The position numbers were made by a program, and so were the translations under genes. A DNA stretch of 64,000 bases from Chitinophagaceae bacterium (lineage in GTDB: Bacteria > Bacteroidota > Bacteroidia > Chitinophagales > Chitinophagaceae), in assembly GCA_019638595.1 (NCBI GenBank), contig JAHBTJ010000001.1:124001-188000 (forward strand), read 5' to 3'. Under the pieces are notes generated by a model. It was not told where the DNA came from, did not search any database, and saw only the letters and a program-made list of their open reading frames with translations. Shown here in pieces: positions 8,885 to 18,800 of the stretch (its first letter is position 1; the number at the start of each line of letters is the position of its first letter).

Positions 8885-9016
8885 TTTCGCTGTACGAAGT
8901 CTCCGACTTCGTATTTCCTATGTTCTTACGGGACTTTGTCTCGTAATATTTACTGCATGTTAAAGTCGCCGGAGGCGACAGGAGAAAAATGCTAAGCGAA
9001 GACGCTTAGCACAGCG
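8885..9016. repeat. intact multi-hairpin palindromic element
   Basis: Four short stem-loops follow one another. (1) Arms 8893-8901/8905-8913, TACGAAGTC with GACTTCGTA, loop TCC. (2) Arms 8926-8934/8938-8946, TTACGGGAC with GTCTCGTAA (one G-U), loop TTT. (3) Arms 8965-8970/8974-8979, GTCGCC with GGCGAC, loop GGA. (4) Arms 8991-8998/9003-9010, GCTAAGCG with CGCTTAGC, loop AAGA. The whole is framed by CGCTGT (8888-8893) and ACAGCG (9011-9016), an outer inverted repeat that could close a branched fold. No frame, transposase or T-run accompanies it. It resembles a REP/BIME- or MITE-like non-coding element; its class is unknown to me. Confidence 0.65.
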
Positions 9017-9350
9017 GGCTTTTGTGCAAATGCTCAACATCTGCACTACTTCCCACCCTACCGCTAAGCCGCACTTGCAGCATGAGGCATAAAAGCCAAT
9101 AATGTCTACCACAATAAGGATACGGTGCATTTTTAAAAATTGAAAAAGACCTTGCAGCTCTAATGGGTTAAACCCCAAAAATGACTGTTTATTGAAGTGT
9201 ACTTTTTATTAAACTGTTTAGCATTAAATTGAAAAAATTATCGAATAAAGTACTACTATAAAAAAATATTCAACCTGTAATCCAACTTTTTCTCATCATT
9301 GAAGAGTGCGATGTAACGGAAGCACAATAGTAGTACTATAGCCGGGAACA
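9017..9350. other. intergenic stretch without a supported gene
   Basis: This is the AT-rich remainder of the 932-bp gap between the Gfo/Idh and DUF1080 genes. A 72-codon minus-strand frame (9178 to 8960) runs through it into the hairpin element; it has no family signature and its C-terminal half is just the translated palindromes. The stretch must hold the promoter of the DUF1080 gene or lie upstream of it, but I see no clear TAnnTTTG box. Confidence 0.4.
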
Positions 9351-9391
9351 ATAAATAAAAAACCGCCACGATTTGAAAAACGGGGCGGTTT
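9351..9391 (-). terminator. rho-independent terminator of the sugar operon
   Basis: On the minus strand AAACCGCC (9391-9384) pairs with GGCGGTTT (9367-9360) across a 16-nt loop, followed by a T-rich tail (GGTTTTTTATTTATT). It begins about 40 bp after the stop of the Gfo/Idh gene and closes the operon 14143-9434. Confidence 0.85.
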
Positions 9392-9433
9392 AATTTAGAA
9401 AAATGATTCGTAAGACATGAATCCGGGCAAATA

Positions 9434-10597
9434 TTACTTCTCCACCCACTCAACCTCAGTCTCTTTCCAACTCCTGCTTTTAGCAGAGTCAATAACCGCT
9501 TCACATACTTTTTGTGTTTCGTATGCATCTCGGAAATTGGGGTGACATTCGGTGCCGTCTTGTAACGCTTTCAGGAAATCGGCTGCCTGGTGTATAAAGC
9601 TGTGCTCATAACCAATAATCAAACCTGGCACCCACCATTGGCCCATATAAGGCTGGTCGCCATCGGTAACCAGTATGGAGCGCCATCCGCGTACAATGCC
9701 TTCATCGTTGTGGTCAAAATATTCCAGGCGGTTCAGGTCGTGCAAGTCCCAACGCAGGGAACCTTTTTCGCCATTGATCTCGAAGGTGTACAGAGCTTTA
9801 TGCCCGCGGGCATAGCGGGTAGATTCAAACAACCCTAATGAGCCGTTGGCGAAATGGCAATGAAAAATACAGGCATCATCAATACCTACTTTTTCCACTT
9901 TGCCGGTTAACTGGTGAAACCTTTCTTTGATGAAGGTTTCTGTTACCGCGGATACATCTGTAATGCCACCGTTCAGCCACATGGCGGTATCAATGCAGTG
10001 TGCCAACAGGTCGCCCGTTACGCCGGAACCTGCAGCTTCCACATCGAGCCTCCAGGCAGCAGTACCACCCTGTGGCACATCAGCGCTGATGGTCCAGTCT
10101 TGCAAAAAGTTAGCGCGGTAATGGAATATTTTGCCAAGCTTGCCGCTGTCAATAATTTGCTTTGCCAGTGTAACCGCGGGTAAACGGCGATAATTATACC
10201 AAACGGTATTTTTTACTTTCGCTTTTTCTATGGCGTCTACCATTCCTTTTGCTTCTGCAAGTGTGCGAGCCAGCGGTTTTTCGCACAATATCATTTTGCC
10301 TGCTTTTGCAGCAGCAATAGCTATCTCCGCATGCATATCGTTGGGAGTACAAATATCCACCGCATCAATATCATCACGGGCAATGAGCTTTTTCCAGTCC
10401 GTTTCAATGGATTCATAGCCCCACTGGTCGGCAAATGCCTGTACTTTTTCTTTGTTGCGGGAGCATACCGCTTTTAATACCGGCGTATACTCTAAGTCGG
10501 GAAAAAAGTTAGGTACCCTGTTGTATCCGTTGGAGTGTGTACGACCCATAAAGCCCGTACCTACCAAACCTATGCGTAGTTGTTTTTTATTTGACAT
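9434..10597 (-). CDS. Gfo/Idh/MocA-family sugar dehydrogenase
   Basis: This 387-residue NAD(P)-dependent oxidoreductase has a Rossmann domain with [16 protein letters not shown] (residues 10-25), [19 protein letters not shown], and the family's EKP motif (E106-P108 in CEKPLA). The C-terminal domain has GGTAAWRLD and [19 protein letters not shown], with the His and Asp positions typical of the substrate pocket, and a late [13 protein letters not shown]. It is the last gene of the four-gene sugar operon. I see no Tat or Sec signal, so it should be cytoplasmic. In keto-glycoside pathways this family oxidises the C3 hydroxyl of a sugar; myo-inositol or other polyol substrates are alternatives. 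Confidence 0.92.
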   Translation of the reverse strand: MSNKKQLRIGLVGTGFMGRTHSNGYNRVPNFFPDLEYTPVLKAVCSRNKEKVQAFADQWGYESIETDWKKLIARDDIDAVDICTPNDMHAEIAIAAAKAGKMILCEKPLARTLAEAKGMVDAIEKAKVKNTVWYNYRRLPAVTLAKQIIDSGKLGKIFHYRANFLQDWTISADVPQGGTAAWRLDVEAAGSGVTGDLLAHCIDTAMWLNGGITDVSAVTETFIKERFHQLTGKVEKVGIDDACIFHCHFANGSLGLFESTRYARGHKALYTFEINGEKGSLRWDLHDLNRLEYFDHNDEGIVRGWRSILVTDGDQPYMGQWWVPGLIIGYEHSFIHQAADFLKALQDGTECHPNFRDAYETQKVCEAVIDSAKSRSWKETEVEWVEK

Positions 10598-10600
10598 AAG

Positions 10601-10755
10601 CGATTTGAAATTTGAGATTTGATTTAGCTGTCAGCCATCAGCTGTCAGCCATCGGTTATCAATATTGTTTTTACTTTTTACAAGTTTCAGGTTTCGGATT
10701 TCAGGTTTGCCAATTTGCAAGAGCTGTATTGTTTAAACACCTGTAACCTGCTTAC
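10601..10755. repeat. degenerate word-repeat tract 1
   Basis: This low-complexity intergenic tract is made of short imperfect reiterations: GATTTGAAATTTGAGATTTG, two copies of AGCTGTCAGCCATC, then CAAGTTTCAGGTTTC and CTGTAACCTG. The same words recur in the gaps at 22.6, 26.9 and 50.5 kb. It separates the TIM-barrel and Gfo/Idh genes, which otherwise belong to one tight operon. I see no hairpin with a T-run and no frame. Confidence 0.6.
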
Positions 10756-10757
10756 CA

Positions 10758-11783
10758 CTAACTCCACCCATGCGCCTCTCTCACCTTTATCATCACGGCA
10801 AGAATATCATTCCAGGTTTGCTGGTTGTGCATTACCGCATTGGGGAACATACAACCATCCCAGCAGATATGCGTGAATTTTTTAGTGAGGTTCCCGTTTT
10901 CATCGCGAAGCCAGTAACCTGCATCTTTTACAATATCCAATCTCCCGTTTGGATCAGTTGCAAGACAGTGACGCCCCGTTTTATCGTGCGAGCCGGTGCC
11001 ATGAACCGTACCATCATTCTGCGCTACGTGAAAGTCAATTGTCCATGGGCGAAGCGCAGCAGTTAATTTCTTCAAACCTTCTTCCAGTGCGGCGCGATCG
11101 CTCCACTGGAAGTTTTCAGGAAGAATGCGATGCTCCGGGGCATTGTATCCTAATAAATACAGGAAAGTATGCGACATGTCTGCCTGGAATCCGAGGTTGG
11201 GGCTGTTTACCGCTTCCAGCGTATCAAGCATTGTCTTCCAGCTATGCATACCAGCCCAGCAAATTTCACCTTCGGCGGCTAACTTCTCGCCATTGTCGCC
11301 GGCAATTTTAGCCGCCTCTTTAAATGTGTCTACTATTAATTTCTGGCTGCCGGCAGGGTCTTTCGCGTATTGCTCAGGGCTGCTGGCAGAATCAATACGC
11401 ACAATACCATACTTGCGTATACCGATATCATTCAGCTTTTGTGCAAACACGCAGCTTTTGCGTACTTCTTCCAAAAATGTTTTGCGGTCATCGGCAGTAC
11501 CTAATATAGGTCCACCCCAGATAGGCGCCACCACGCTTCCTATAACAAGATTATGTTTGGCTACTTTATCAGCCAGTTTTTTTGGCCCGTCAGGATCATT
11601 CAGATCAATAGAGGGATCAAAGAAGCCCACATCAACGCCATCGAATTTTACGCCGTTCACTTCTGCTTTCGCAGTATACTCAAGCATGGTATCAATCAAT
11701 AAAGGCGGTTCGGAGTCGGGTCCTTTACCAACCACGCCGGGCCAGGTAGCATTGTGTAATTTGGGGAAATTGTTTTGTGCCAT
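10758..11783 (-). CDS. sugar phosphate isomerase/epimerase family TIM-barrel protein
   Basis: This 341-residue protein is of the AP-endonuclease-2/xylose-isomerase-like TIM-barrel family. Features that fit are [14 protein letters not shown] near the N terminus, [23 protein letters not shown], the metal-ligand-like [30 protein letters not shown], and [12 protein letters not shown]. It has no signal peptide. It sits between the cupin gene (37 bp upstream) and the Gfo/Idh gene. In keto-sugar clusters such proteins isomerise or epimerise keto-sugars downstream of the dehydrogenase; the exact reaction cannot be read from the sequence. Somewhat longer than the common 270-300 residues of the family. 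Confidence 0.88.
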   Translation of the reverse strand: MAQNNFPKLHNATWPGVVGKGPDSEPPLLIDTMLEYTAKAEVNGVKFDGVDVGFFDPSIDLNDPDGPKKLADKVAKHNLVIGSVVAPIWGGPILGTADDRKTFLEEVRKSCVFAQKLNDIGIRKYGIVRIDSASSPEQYAKDPAGSQKLIVDTFKEAAKIAGDNGEKLAAEGEICWAGMHSWKTMLDTLEAVNSPNLGFQADMSHTFLYLLGYNAPEHRILPENFQWSDRAALEEGLKKLTAALRPWTIDFHVAQNDGTVHGTGSHDKTGRHCLATDPNGRLDIVKDAGYWLRDENGNLTKKFTHICWDGCMFPNAVMHNQQTWNDILAVMIKVREAHGWS

Positions 11784-11820
11784 ATACTACTATATTAAAG
11801 GTGTTAAGATAAAATATTCG

Positions 11821-13035
11821 TTACAATTTCAAATCAGGATTGGATGGTCCGAAATGTTTCAATATCACTATCGGATCTGTTGCAGACTGGTTGGTGATGG
11901 TAACGCCTTCCTTCGCTGCCTGCTCACTTACAAAAAACTCATCGTTGGTTAACTGACCATAACGTATCAGCGCAGGGCAATCAATATTCCATACACCGAA
12001 TTTACCATGTCCCTGCATTAAGATGATACCATACGCCGCGCTGTCTTTAATGGTTACAGTAGCGCCGGGCAATACGGTTAATTCTTTTGCGCTGAACGCG
12101 TCTGATTTATAACATATCCATGTTTCATAATAACCCTGCGGTTTTGTTTGCTCGAAAGGCTGCACAGGTATGGGCGCCATAAACCTGTTCTGGAATTGAT
12201 TGGGATCAACATTCAGTTCCCAGTCAATCACGTCCATCAACGCATCGAAATTACCGATTTGATCGGCAGGCGTTCCGTTCCATAGTAATACTTCAGGTAC
12301 GATCGCTTCATTTACCAGGCTTTGATACATGGCAAATACATCCGATGCTTTTTGCGGCTCATAAGTACAAAGACTACCTGGTGCATGTAACAGCCCCGGA
12401 GGCACATCCCAGCCGGTGCCGGGTTGCAAACGGTATGCCTGTGAGTAGTTGGTAATTTTGTTATCGCCTTTGGTAAAATTCATCAGGCATTCTTTGATCT
12501 GATCTTTGGAAGTGCCCGGCGCTATACCCATAAATGTATACGGAAAATCACCGCCATGGTTATTTACCTGCGGCGGAAAATAATAGGCCTCGGGTTTACC
12601 CAACTGACCAATTAACGCAGCCTTTTCATCGTTGTGATGAATATGATGCGGCAACGGCCCCATATTATCAAAAAACTTGGAATACATTGGCCAACTTTCG
12701 TATTCCTTCCATAAGCGTTCGCCAATCAACTGGCCTTTCAGCTCATTCACCGCATCTCTCAATAATACCTGTTCTGTTTTTCCGCCGTCTTCAATTACAA
12801 TCTGGCTAAGCCCTTCGTTTACCCCTGTAAGCGGGCCGTTTTTGGCAGGCGTGGTAGAAGAAAACCATCTTTCGTCTATACCGCCCCGTTCTCCACCTAA
12901 TACATAATAATCATCGGGATGGAGCTTTATTCTTCTGCCCGGCACACAAAATGAACGCGGCACCCAGTTAGGGGCTAACCGCAAAATACCTTTTCCCTGG
13001 TCAAATGCTTTCTGCGCTAAACTTAATTTTTCCAT
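11821..13035 (-). CDS. cupin-type protein resembling class I mannose-6-phosphate isomerase
   Basis: This 404-residue cytoplasmic protein has a likely metal site PHHIHHNDEKAAL (HHIHH at 130-134) followed by GKPEAYYFP. The His cluster followed by an acidic or Glu-containing strand is the pattern of cupin isomerases. RLQPGTGWDVPPGLLHAPG (about 224-242) fits the second metal-binding strand. A second jelly-roll (from about 310, YETWICYKSDAFSAKELTV and ILMQGHGKFGVW) completes a bicupin. It starts at ATG 13035, 4 bp after the DUF4432 stop, and is clearly co-transcribed with it. The likely job is sugar isomerisation within this pathway; the substrate, phosphorylated or not, is unknown. Confidence 0.8.
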   Translation of the reverse strand: MEKLSLAQKAFDQGKGILRLAPNWVPRSFCVPGRRIKLHPDDYYVLGGERGGIDERWFSSTTPAKNGPLTGVNEGLSQIVIEDGGKTEQVLLRDAVNELKGQLIGERLWKEYESWPMYSKFFDNMGPLPHHIHHNDEKAALIGQLGKPEAYYFPPQVNNHGGDFPYTFMGIAPGTSKDQIKECLMNFTKGDNKITNYSQAYRLQPGTGWDVPPGLLHAPGSLCTYEPQKASDVFAMYQSLVNEAIVPEVLLWNGTPADQIGNFDALMDVIDWELNVDPNQFQNRFMAPIPVQPFEQTKPQGYYETWICYKSDAFSAKELTVLPGATVTIKDSAAYGIILMQGHGKFGVWNIDCPALIRYGQLTNDEFFVSEQAAKEGVTITNQSATDPIVILKHFGPSNPDLKL

Positions 13036-13039
13036 TGGT

Positions 13040-14143
13040 TTATTTATTTGCTTTCGTTGAAATATGTAAAAAATGATTGATTGCTTCCGTATTGTTAAAT
13101 ACTTCTATTTTGAGATGATAGCTTTTGGATTCACCGGGCTCAATAAAGATCAGTTTATTTTCCGCTCTTGCTTTCGCCTGCCCCAGTGGAGGAAGGGTAG
13201 CGGGTTCTAAACCGGTAACATATTCTCCCTTACCCCAATGCTGCCAGTTAATAAGCCAGGGCAATTCTTCTTTATAAAACCGTATACTAACAGCTATGCC
13301 TAACCGCTCATTGTATAATCCGCAATAACATTCACCGTCTTTGTTCTTTGTTATATCAATAAATGCTGCTTCTTCTCCTCTGCCTGCATGATCATCCAGC
13401 GGTGGGGGGCATTTCCTGAAATTATTATTCTTATTGAAAATTTTGTTGTTGGGCTCTCCTTCGCGGGATTGCCATTCTCCATCCCACAATATATCTGTTC
13501 CTTCGTCAACTAAGGGCCAGCCGAAGTTACAATGATAGAGCAGCATGTGCGGCGCAGGCTGATTACCGCGGTTTATAATTGTATCAATAATTTGAATGGA
13601 TGATGAACCGAGTGTGCTTTTAATGGTTCTTTTTAATTCCAGATTGGGGCCTAATGCCATGGATTGTTTTACCGTACCGGTAATGCTCATCTCTAACTTT
13701 CCTGCAACAGGATCAGGTTGAATAACGGATTCGATTTCCGCAGGCAAATTACTGATCTCACCATGCAGTCCACGTTGCCCGTATTCATCACTTTCCGGCC
13801 CGCCGGTGTGCGAAAGCCCGCAGGTAGTAAGTAAACCGCCGGCAAATGTTTTTAACCAGTCAATACCCTGGTTGGAAAATGGCTGGGGGGCAGTAATGCC
13901 GCCATGACTTAACCATACAAGATTGTGCTGGTTGAAAAATGCATCGGCAATATCCATTGCCCTGTCTAAAACAACTTTGTAACGAAGCCCGGTTCCGGTA
14001 TTGATCCATGCGATGCGTGTGCCCCTTGCCGGTCCGTTATCAAGAACAGCCGTTTCTATTCCGCCAATCTGGGCATGATTGGAAATTTTATGTTTCCAGG
14101 AAGGGTGACTGGTATCTGTTATTGTTTCTTTAGTTGTAAGCAT
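13040..14143 (-). CDS. DUF4432 / aldose-1-epimerase-like protein
   Basis: This 367-residue protein belongs to the galactose-mutarotase superfamily, DUF4432 branch. Characteristic segments are VLDRAMDIADAFFNQHNLVWLSHGG, read here in two blocks (VLDRAMDIADAF and LVWLSHGGITAP), then FAGGLLTTCGLSHTGGP, YGQRGLHGEISNLPA, PHMLLYHCNFGWPLVDEG, and ENKLIFIEPGESKSYHLKIEVF. The His-rich LLYHCNFGWP is the usual active-site region. It is the first gene of the leftward operon and probably converts an anomer or C2 epimer of the sugar handled by the downstream enzymes. It has no signal peptide and is cytoplasmic. It is transcribed from the gap 14144-14500. Confidence 0.87.
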   Translation of the reverse strand: MLTTKETITDTSHPSWKHKISNHAQIGGIETAVLDNGPARGTRIAWINTGTGLRYKVVLDRAMDIADAFFNQHNLVWLSHGGITAPQPFSNQGIDWLKTFAGGLLTTCGLSHTGGPESDEYGQRGLHGEISNLPAEIESVIQPDPVAGKLEMSITGTVKQSMALGPNLELKRTIKSTLGSSSIQIIDTIINRGNQPAPHMLLYHCNFGWPLVDEGTDILWDGEWQSREGEPNNKIFNKNNNFRKCPPPLDDHAGRGEEAAFIDITKNKDGECYCGLYNERLGIAVSIRFYKEELPWLINWQHWGKGEYVTGLEPATLPPLGQAKARAENKLIFIEPGESKSYHLKIEVFNNTEAINHFLHISTKANK

Positions 14144-14500
14144 CGTTAATTAACAAGCGCTCCGTTTGTAAAAATGTAATTCCTTTAACGTTTGTTTTGC
14201 ATTTAGCACAGGCGTTTTTGCTTGTGCCGGAATCAAATGTCTAATATCCAATATTTTCTTTAAGAAAGCGACTAAAATAGCAAAATACTATGAAAGTAAT
14301 GGGCAGGTAACTTCAGGATAGTTGTTTGGCGTTTTTTGTGTAAAGGCTTATTGGGAGCCGTTTCCAGCAAAATAAAGTGGGTTGGTTTTAAAATAATTTC
14401 ATTGCTTTGCATTGTTTCATTTCTTTCGTTGCCTGCCATTTTATAACCAGCAATCGCCAGCGAAAAGAATATCAACCGTTACATTTTAAAAATTTAAAAA
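14144..14500. promoter_or_regulatory. divergent promoter region with a hairpin
   Basis: This 357-bp AT-rich gap separates the leftward sugar operon from the rightward DUF1080 lipoprotein gene, so it must carry both promoters. The only structured site I see is at 14206-14227: GCACAGGC (14206-14213) and GCTTGTGC (14220-14227) pair over 8 bp with one G-U and a six-base loop. It could be an operator or a leader hairpin for the leftward operon, about 65 bp before its ATG. A 67-codon minus frame inside shows no family features. Confidence 0.4.
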
Positions 14501-15292
14501 ATGCTCACAAAAAAAGGACAGCTTTTTATTGCATGTGGATTTTTACTGGCTGCTGCCGTTGCAGGCTGCAACTCAGGAACAACTGATGAACAAAAATCAG
14601 CAACTGTAGACTCTTCTGACAATGGCGGTGCTGTGGGAGGTGCAGACTATACCCAGCTATTTGACGGCAAAACGCTGACCGGCTGGGAAGGGGATACAAC
14701 TTACTGGCACGTGGAAGACGGAGCTATTACCGGAGAAATTAAAGACAAGCCCTTAAAAACAAACAGCTTCCTGATATGGCGCGGCGGCGAAACCAAAGAC
14801 TTTGACCTGGTTGCCGATTTTAAAATTACAGAGGGTGGGAATAGCGGTATCAACTACCGCAGTGAGCAATTAGCCGATATTCCGTTTGCCCTGAAGGGTT
14901 ACCAGGCGGATATTGACGGGAAAAATGTATATACCGGTCAAAACTACGAAGAGCGGGGCCGTACGATCATTGCCTTTCGCGGGCAAAATGTTACTTTACT
15001 GGCAACAGATACCGGAAGGTCTGTTGGGAATGTTTGGAATGCAGCAAAGCAGGGGCCTGCTTTGGGCAATGCAGACTCATTGAAATCGCTCATTAAAGCA
15101 AATGACTGGAACGAAATACGTATTGTTGCTAAAGGTAACAGCCTTAAGCACTATATCAACGGTGTGCTGATGAGTGAAATTACAGATGAAGATACAGTGC
15201 ATAGCAAGTCATCCGGTTTGCTTGGTGTACAGGTGCATGTGGGTCCGCCAATGAAAGTACAGTACAAAAACATCCGGTACAAAGCATTATAA
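14501..15292 (+). CDS. DUF1080 lipoprotein (3-keto-disaccharide hydrolase-like)
   Basis: This 263-residue protein has a lipoprotein signal with lipobox AVAGC (C23) and then an acidic linker. The DUF1080 domain covers residues 50-262: YTQLFDGKTLTGWEGD, WHVEDGAITGEI, NSFLIWRGGE, DFDLVADFKITEGGNSGINYRS, NEIRIVAKGNSLKHYINGVLMSE and GLLGVQVHVGPPMKVQYKNIRY. This is the canonical DUF1080 pattern (LFDGKTLxGW). It is divergent from the sugar operon and probably shares its regulation. The second DUF1080 gene, at 7758-8501, lacks a lipobox, so the pair is likely placed differently: one soluble, one membrane- or surface-anchored. Followed by a strong terminator. Confidence 0.93.
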   Translation: MLTKKGQLFIACGFLLAAAVAGCNSGTTDEQKSATVDSSDNGGAVGGADYTQLFDGKTLTGWEGDTTYWHVEDGAITGEIKDKPLKTNSFLIWRGGETKDFDLVADFKITEGGNSGINYRSEQLADIPFALKGYQADIDGKNVYTGQNYEERGRTIIAFRGQNVTLLATDTGRSVGNVWNAAKQGPALGNADSLKSLIKANDWNEIRIVAKGNSLKHYINGVLMSEITDEDTVHSKSSGLLGVQVHVGPPMKVQYKNIRYKAL

Positions 15293-15315
15293 GCTGAGTT
15301 ATCCCGTACCATACT

Positions 15316-15344
15316 ATCCCGTCTGTAAAAGGACGGGATTTTTT
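15316..15344 (+). terminator. rho-independent terminator after the DUF1080 lipoprotein
   Basis: ATCCCGTC (15316-15323) and GACGGGAT (15332-15339) form a perfect 8-bp stem with an eight-base loop, followed by a run of T to 15344. It overlaps the stop codon of the convergent AHSA1 gene. The minus strand lacks the T-run, so it acts rightward. Confidence 0.9.
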
Positions 15345-15723
15345 ATGCCTCGTAGAATTCCTGCAGCGACCCAAAATAAATTTCGTTCCAGCCCTGCACC
15401 ATTTCTTCGTATACTTCATCCGGTATATTGGTATGCCTTAACTCCACCGAAGTTCCCTGTTTGTCGGTATGCAATTTGATGGTTACCACCGATGTCTCTT
15501 CCTGCCCGTCAAAATACCATTGCTGAACAATTTTTTTGTTCTTTTCAAATTCCAGGTTCTTACCACTAATGCTGCCTTCCCACAACGAAAACTCAGAACC
15601 CGGCTCGGTGCTCATTACTGCCGGTTCACCGCTCCACAACTGTATGGTGGCGGGATTGGTTAGGGCGGCATATACTTCAGCGGGAGGAGCGGGCAGGCTG
15701 AAATATTTTTTATAGTCCCTCAT
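15343..15723 (-). CDS. SRPBCC / AHSA1-like ligand-binding domain protein
   Basis: This 126-residue small cytoplasmic protein has the START-like helix-grip fold of the AHSA1 family. It shows KYFSLPAPPAEVYAALTNPATIQLWSG at the N terminus (split here as SLPAPPAEVYAAL and TNPATIQLWSG), then EFSLWEGSISGKNLEFEKNKKIVQQW, VVTIKLHTDKQGTSVELRHTNIP and a final amphipathic helix VQGWNEIYFGSLQEF. Such proteins bind hydrophobic ligands or act as Hsp90 co-activator homologues; the bacterial role is generally unknown. It converges on the DUF1080 lipoprotein gene and has no partner in an operon. Confidence 0.9.
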   Translation of the reverse strand: MRDYKKYFSLPAPPAEVYAALTNPATIQLWSGEPAVMSTEPGSEFSLWEGSISGKNLEFEKNKKIVQQWYFDGQEETSVVTIKLHTDKQGTSVELRHTNIPDEVYEEMVQGWNEIYFGSLQEFYEA

Positions 15724-15865
15724 AATTTATTAATATTTTGAATGAATGTGCTAAAATATCTACTTTTTAACGGGTTGCCGCGGGGCAATCTGTCCGGAAA
15801 ATAAAACTTTCTTCGTATAATGTGCTTTTAATGTTACCGGAAAGTAGCCGATCGGAACTGCCTGT

Positions 15866-18800
15866 ATGAAAGGAGGTTGTTTATACCTGTTTATTATAAC
15901 ATTGCTTATCCATGCTGGCGCTTCAGCACAGGAGTTTCCTTACCAGTTCAGAAGGCTAGAACTGCGTAACGGGCTCTCGCATAACCAGGTAAATACCATT
16001 TACCGCGATTCAAAAGGATTTATGTGGTTTGGCACCATGTCGGGACTGAACAGGTTCGACGGGTATGATTTTAAAGTATTCAAGCACGATCTGCGTGATT
16101 CTACCACGCTCAGCGATAATTATGTTGAAAGAATATACGAGCTGCCGGGGCGGAAGTTGTGGATCGCTACCAGGAATGGCAATAATATTTATGACCCGTT
16201 CACGGAAAAATGCAGCCGGAAAGACCAGGATTATCTTGCCGCCATGGGCTTGCCGCCCGGTGTGGTAGGCTCTGTATTTAAAGACCGGCAGAATAACTTC
16301 TGGTATGTTTATCAAAATAACGGTGGCGTATACCGTTATAATGCCGCTACTAAAAAAATAAACGCTTTTCAGCACGATCCGCTCGATTCATTCAGCATAT
16401 CTACCAGCGATGTTGCCGCCATAATGCAGGATAGCAACAATGATATGTGGATGGTGCACCGAAACGGGATGATTGACAGGTTGAATGGGGCCAGCTATAA
16501 GGTAACATTCAGGAGCAGCCGGCTTAAAACATTTGCCGGTAACAACACCCAGAACTATACGTTATTTATTGACCGGGATAATGAGCTTTGGATAACCATA
16601 CCGCTTTCAGGAAGCCCGGGTGGAGTATTTTACTACCAGCCTGCTGCCGATCATCTTTTACATATTACTAAGGAAAGCGGGCTGCCGCGGCTTAATAATA
16701 ACATCGTTACAGGAGTTACCCAGTCGGGTGATGGTTTGATATGGATTGCCACCGATCACGGGGGTATTAACCTGCTGGATAAAAAAAGCAGAACTATCGG
16801 GTATTTGCTGAACGATGCCGAAGATCATACTACCATCAGCCAAAATACCATTTACGCAGTTTATAAGGATAGTAGCGATGTAATATGGCTCGGAACCTAT
16901 AAGCAGGGCATTTGTTACTACGATAATGATCTTTCATTGTTCAGCCTGTTCAGGCACAAAGTGTCGGACCCGAACAGCCTCCCATACGAAGACATCAACC
17001 GCTTTGCGGAAGACAGCAAAGGAAATATCTGGATTGGAACGAATGGAGGAGGGTTGATATACTATGACCGTAAACAAAATAAATTTACGAATTACCGTCA
17101 CAATCCATTGGATCCAAACAGCCTGAGCAATGATGTGATCGTAAGCTTATGCATTGATTCGGAGCAGAAGCTGTGGATAGGCACTTATTTTGGAGGACTG
17201 AATTGCTTTGATGGTAAAAAGTTCATTCACTACCGCAGGAATATAGCCGATACCAATAGTATTTCCGGCGACAGCATTTGGGAAATATTTGAAGATTCGG
17301 ATAAGGATTTATGGATCGGCACACTGGGCGCAGGCCTGAACCTGTTTAACAGGAAAACGAAAAAATTTACCTGTTACCGGGTTGAAGACGGTCTTTCGGT
17401 GCATTCGAACTATATATCGTCGTTAATGGAAGATGAGCAAAAGAATATATGGATTGGCGCCTCGAACGGGATTGATGTGCTGGATAAGAAAACGCAAACA
17501 TTCCGGTATATCGGTCACGATGATAATGATTCCAGTTCCCTGAGCAATAACAATGTTTTTTGCGTGTTAAAAGACAGCAGGGGCCTGATATGGATAGGAA
17601 CCCGCGAAGGACTTAACCTGCTGAACGAAGATGGCAATACCGTTACCGTATTTCGCAGGGAAGACGGGCTGGCGGATAATACTATTTTCGGTATTCAGGA
17701 AGACAGTCGCCACACTTTATGGATGACAACTCCCAATGGGCTGTGTAACGCGGTCGTGATACAGAGCGATACGGCTCCCGTAAAATTAAAATTCGTGAAT
17801 TACGATGAATCAAACGGTTTGCAGGGCAGGGAATTTAACGATAAGGCCTTTTATAAATTGAAAACGGGCGAGCTGATTGCAGGCGGGCCTTATGGTTTTA
17901 ATATCTTTAACCCCGCTAAGTTTGTGGAAACAAGCAACCCGCCTGTTACTGTTATAACAGGTCTTCATATTTTTAACCGCCCGGTAGCAGTAGGGGAAAA
18001 GATCAATGGGAATATTATCCTGAACCAATCAATAACCGAAGCCGAACAAATAACGCTCCGCTATAATGAAAACGTGTTTTCCATTTCTTTTTCCGCTTTG
18101 GGATCTATGCGATCGGGTAAAGACCGTTTTATTTATACCCTGGAGGGCTTTAACAAGCAATGGCTTACTACCGATGGCAGGCAGCGTACTGTTACCTATA
18201 CCAACCTCGATCCCGGGGATTATGTTTTTAAAGTAAAGTCGGAAAACGATACGGATATAAATGGCGGTCAGCAATTGATCATTACCATTTTACCGCCTTT
18301 CTGGAAAACCGGGACCGCTTTTGTGTTATACGCACTGCTTATTGTGGCATTACTATTACTGGCACGCAGGTTTACAATACAGCGGGCTAATATGCGCTTT
18401 CAGTTGGAGCAGCAAAAAAAAGAAGCCCAACGGGTACACGAGCTGGATATGCTTAAGCTGAAATTCTTTACCAATGTCAGTCACGAGTTCCGCACTCCAC
18501 TTTCGCTTATTATTACCCCCGTTGAAAAGATAATGAAGCAGGCTGACGATATAGGGCAGAAAAAACAATTGCAACTGGTATACCGGAATGCTAAAAGGTT
18601 GCTCGGGCTGGTAAATCAATTGCTGGATTTCCGTAAGCTGGAAATGCGTGAGTTAAGGTTGCAAACATCGCTGGGGAACATAGTAAGCTTTATCAGGGAG
18701 CTTACTTTGTCGTTTACCGATCTTGCTGAAAAAAAGAATATCCACTTTACTTTTTCCACCGATACGGAATCTGCTGAAATTTTCTTCGATCCCGATAAAA

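Noticed and set aside
8888-9016. Cloverleaf-like fold considered as a tRNA
   Set aside because: It is about 130 nt long, has four hairpins with 3-4-base loops, no T-loop consensus and no acceptor-like end.
8960-9178. 72-codon minus-strand reading frame over the hairpin element
   Set aside because: Its last part is the translated palindromes, it has no ribosome-binding site or family motif, and the DNA is better explained as non-coding repeats.
10601-10755. Word-repeat tracts considered as a CRISPR array
   Set aside because: Repeats are imperfect, of variable length and spacing, and no cas genes are present.
14272-14475. 67-codon minus-strand frame in the divergent sugar-gene gap
   Set aside because: No family features, and it sits where both promoters must lie.
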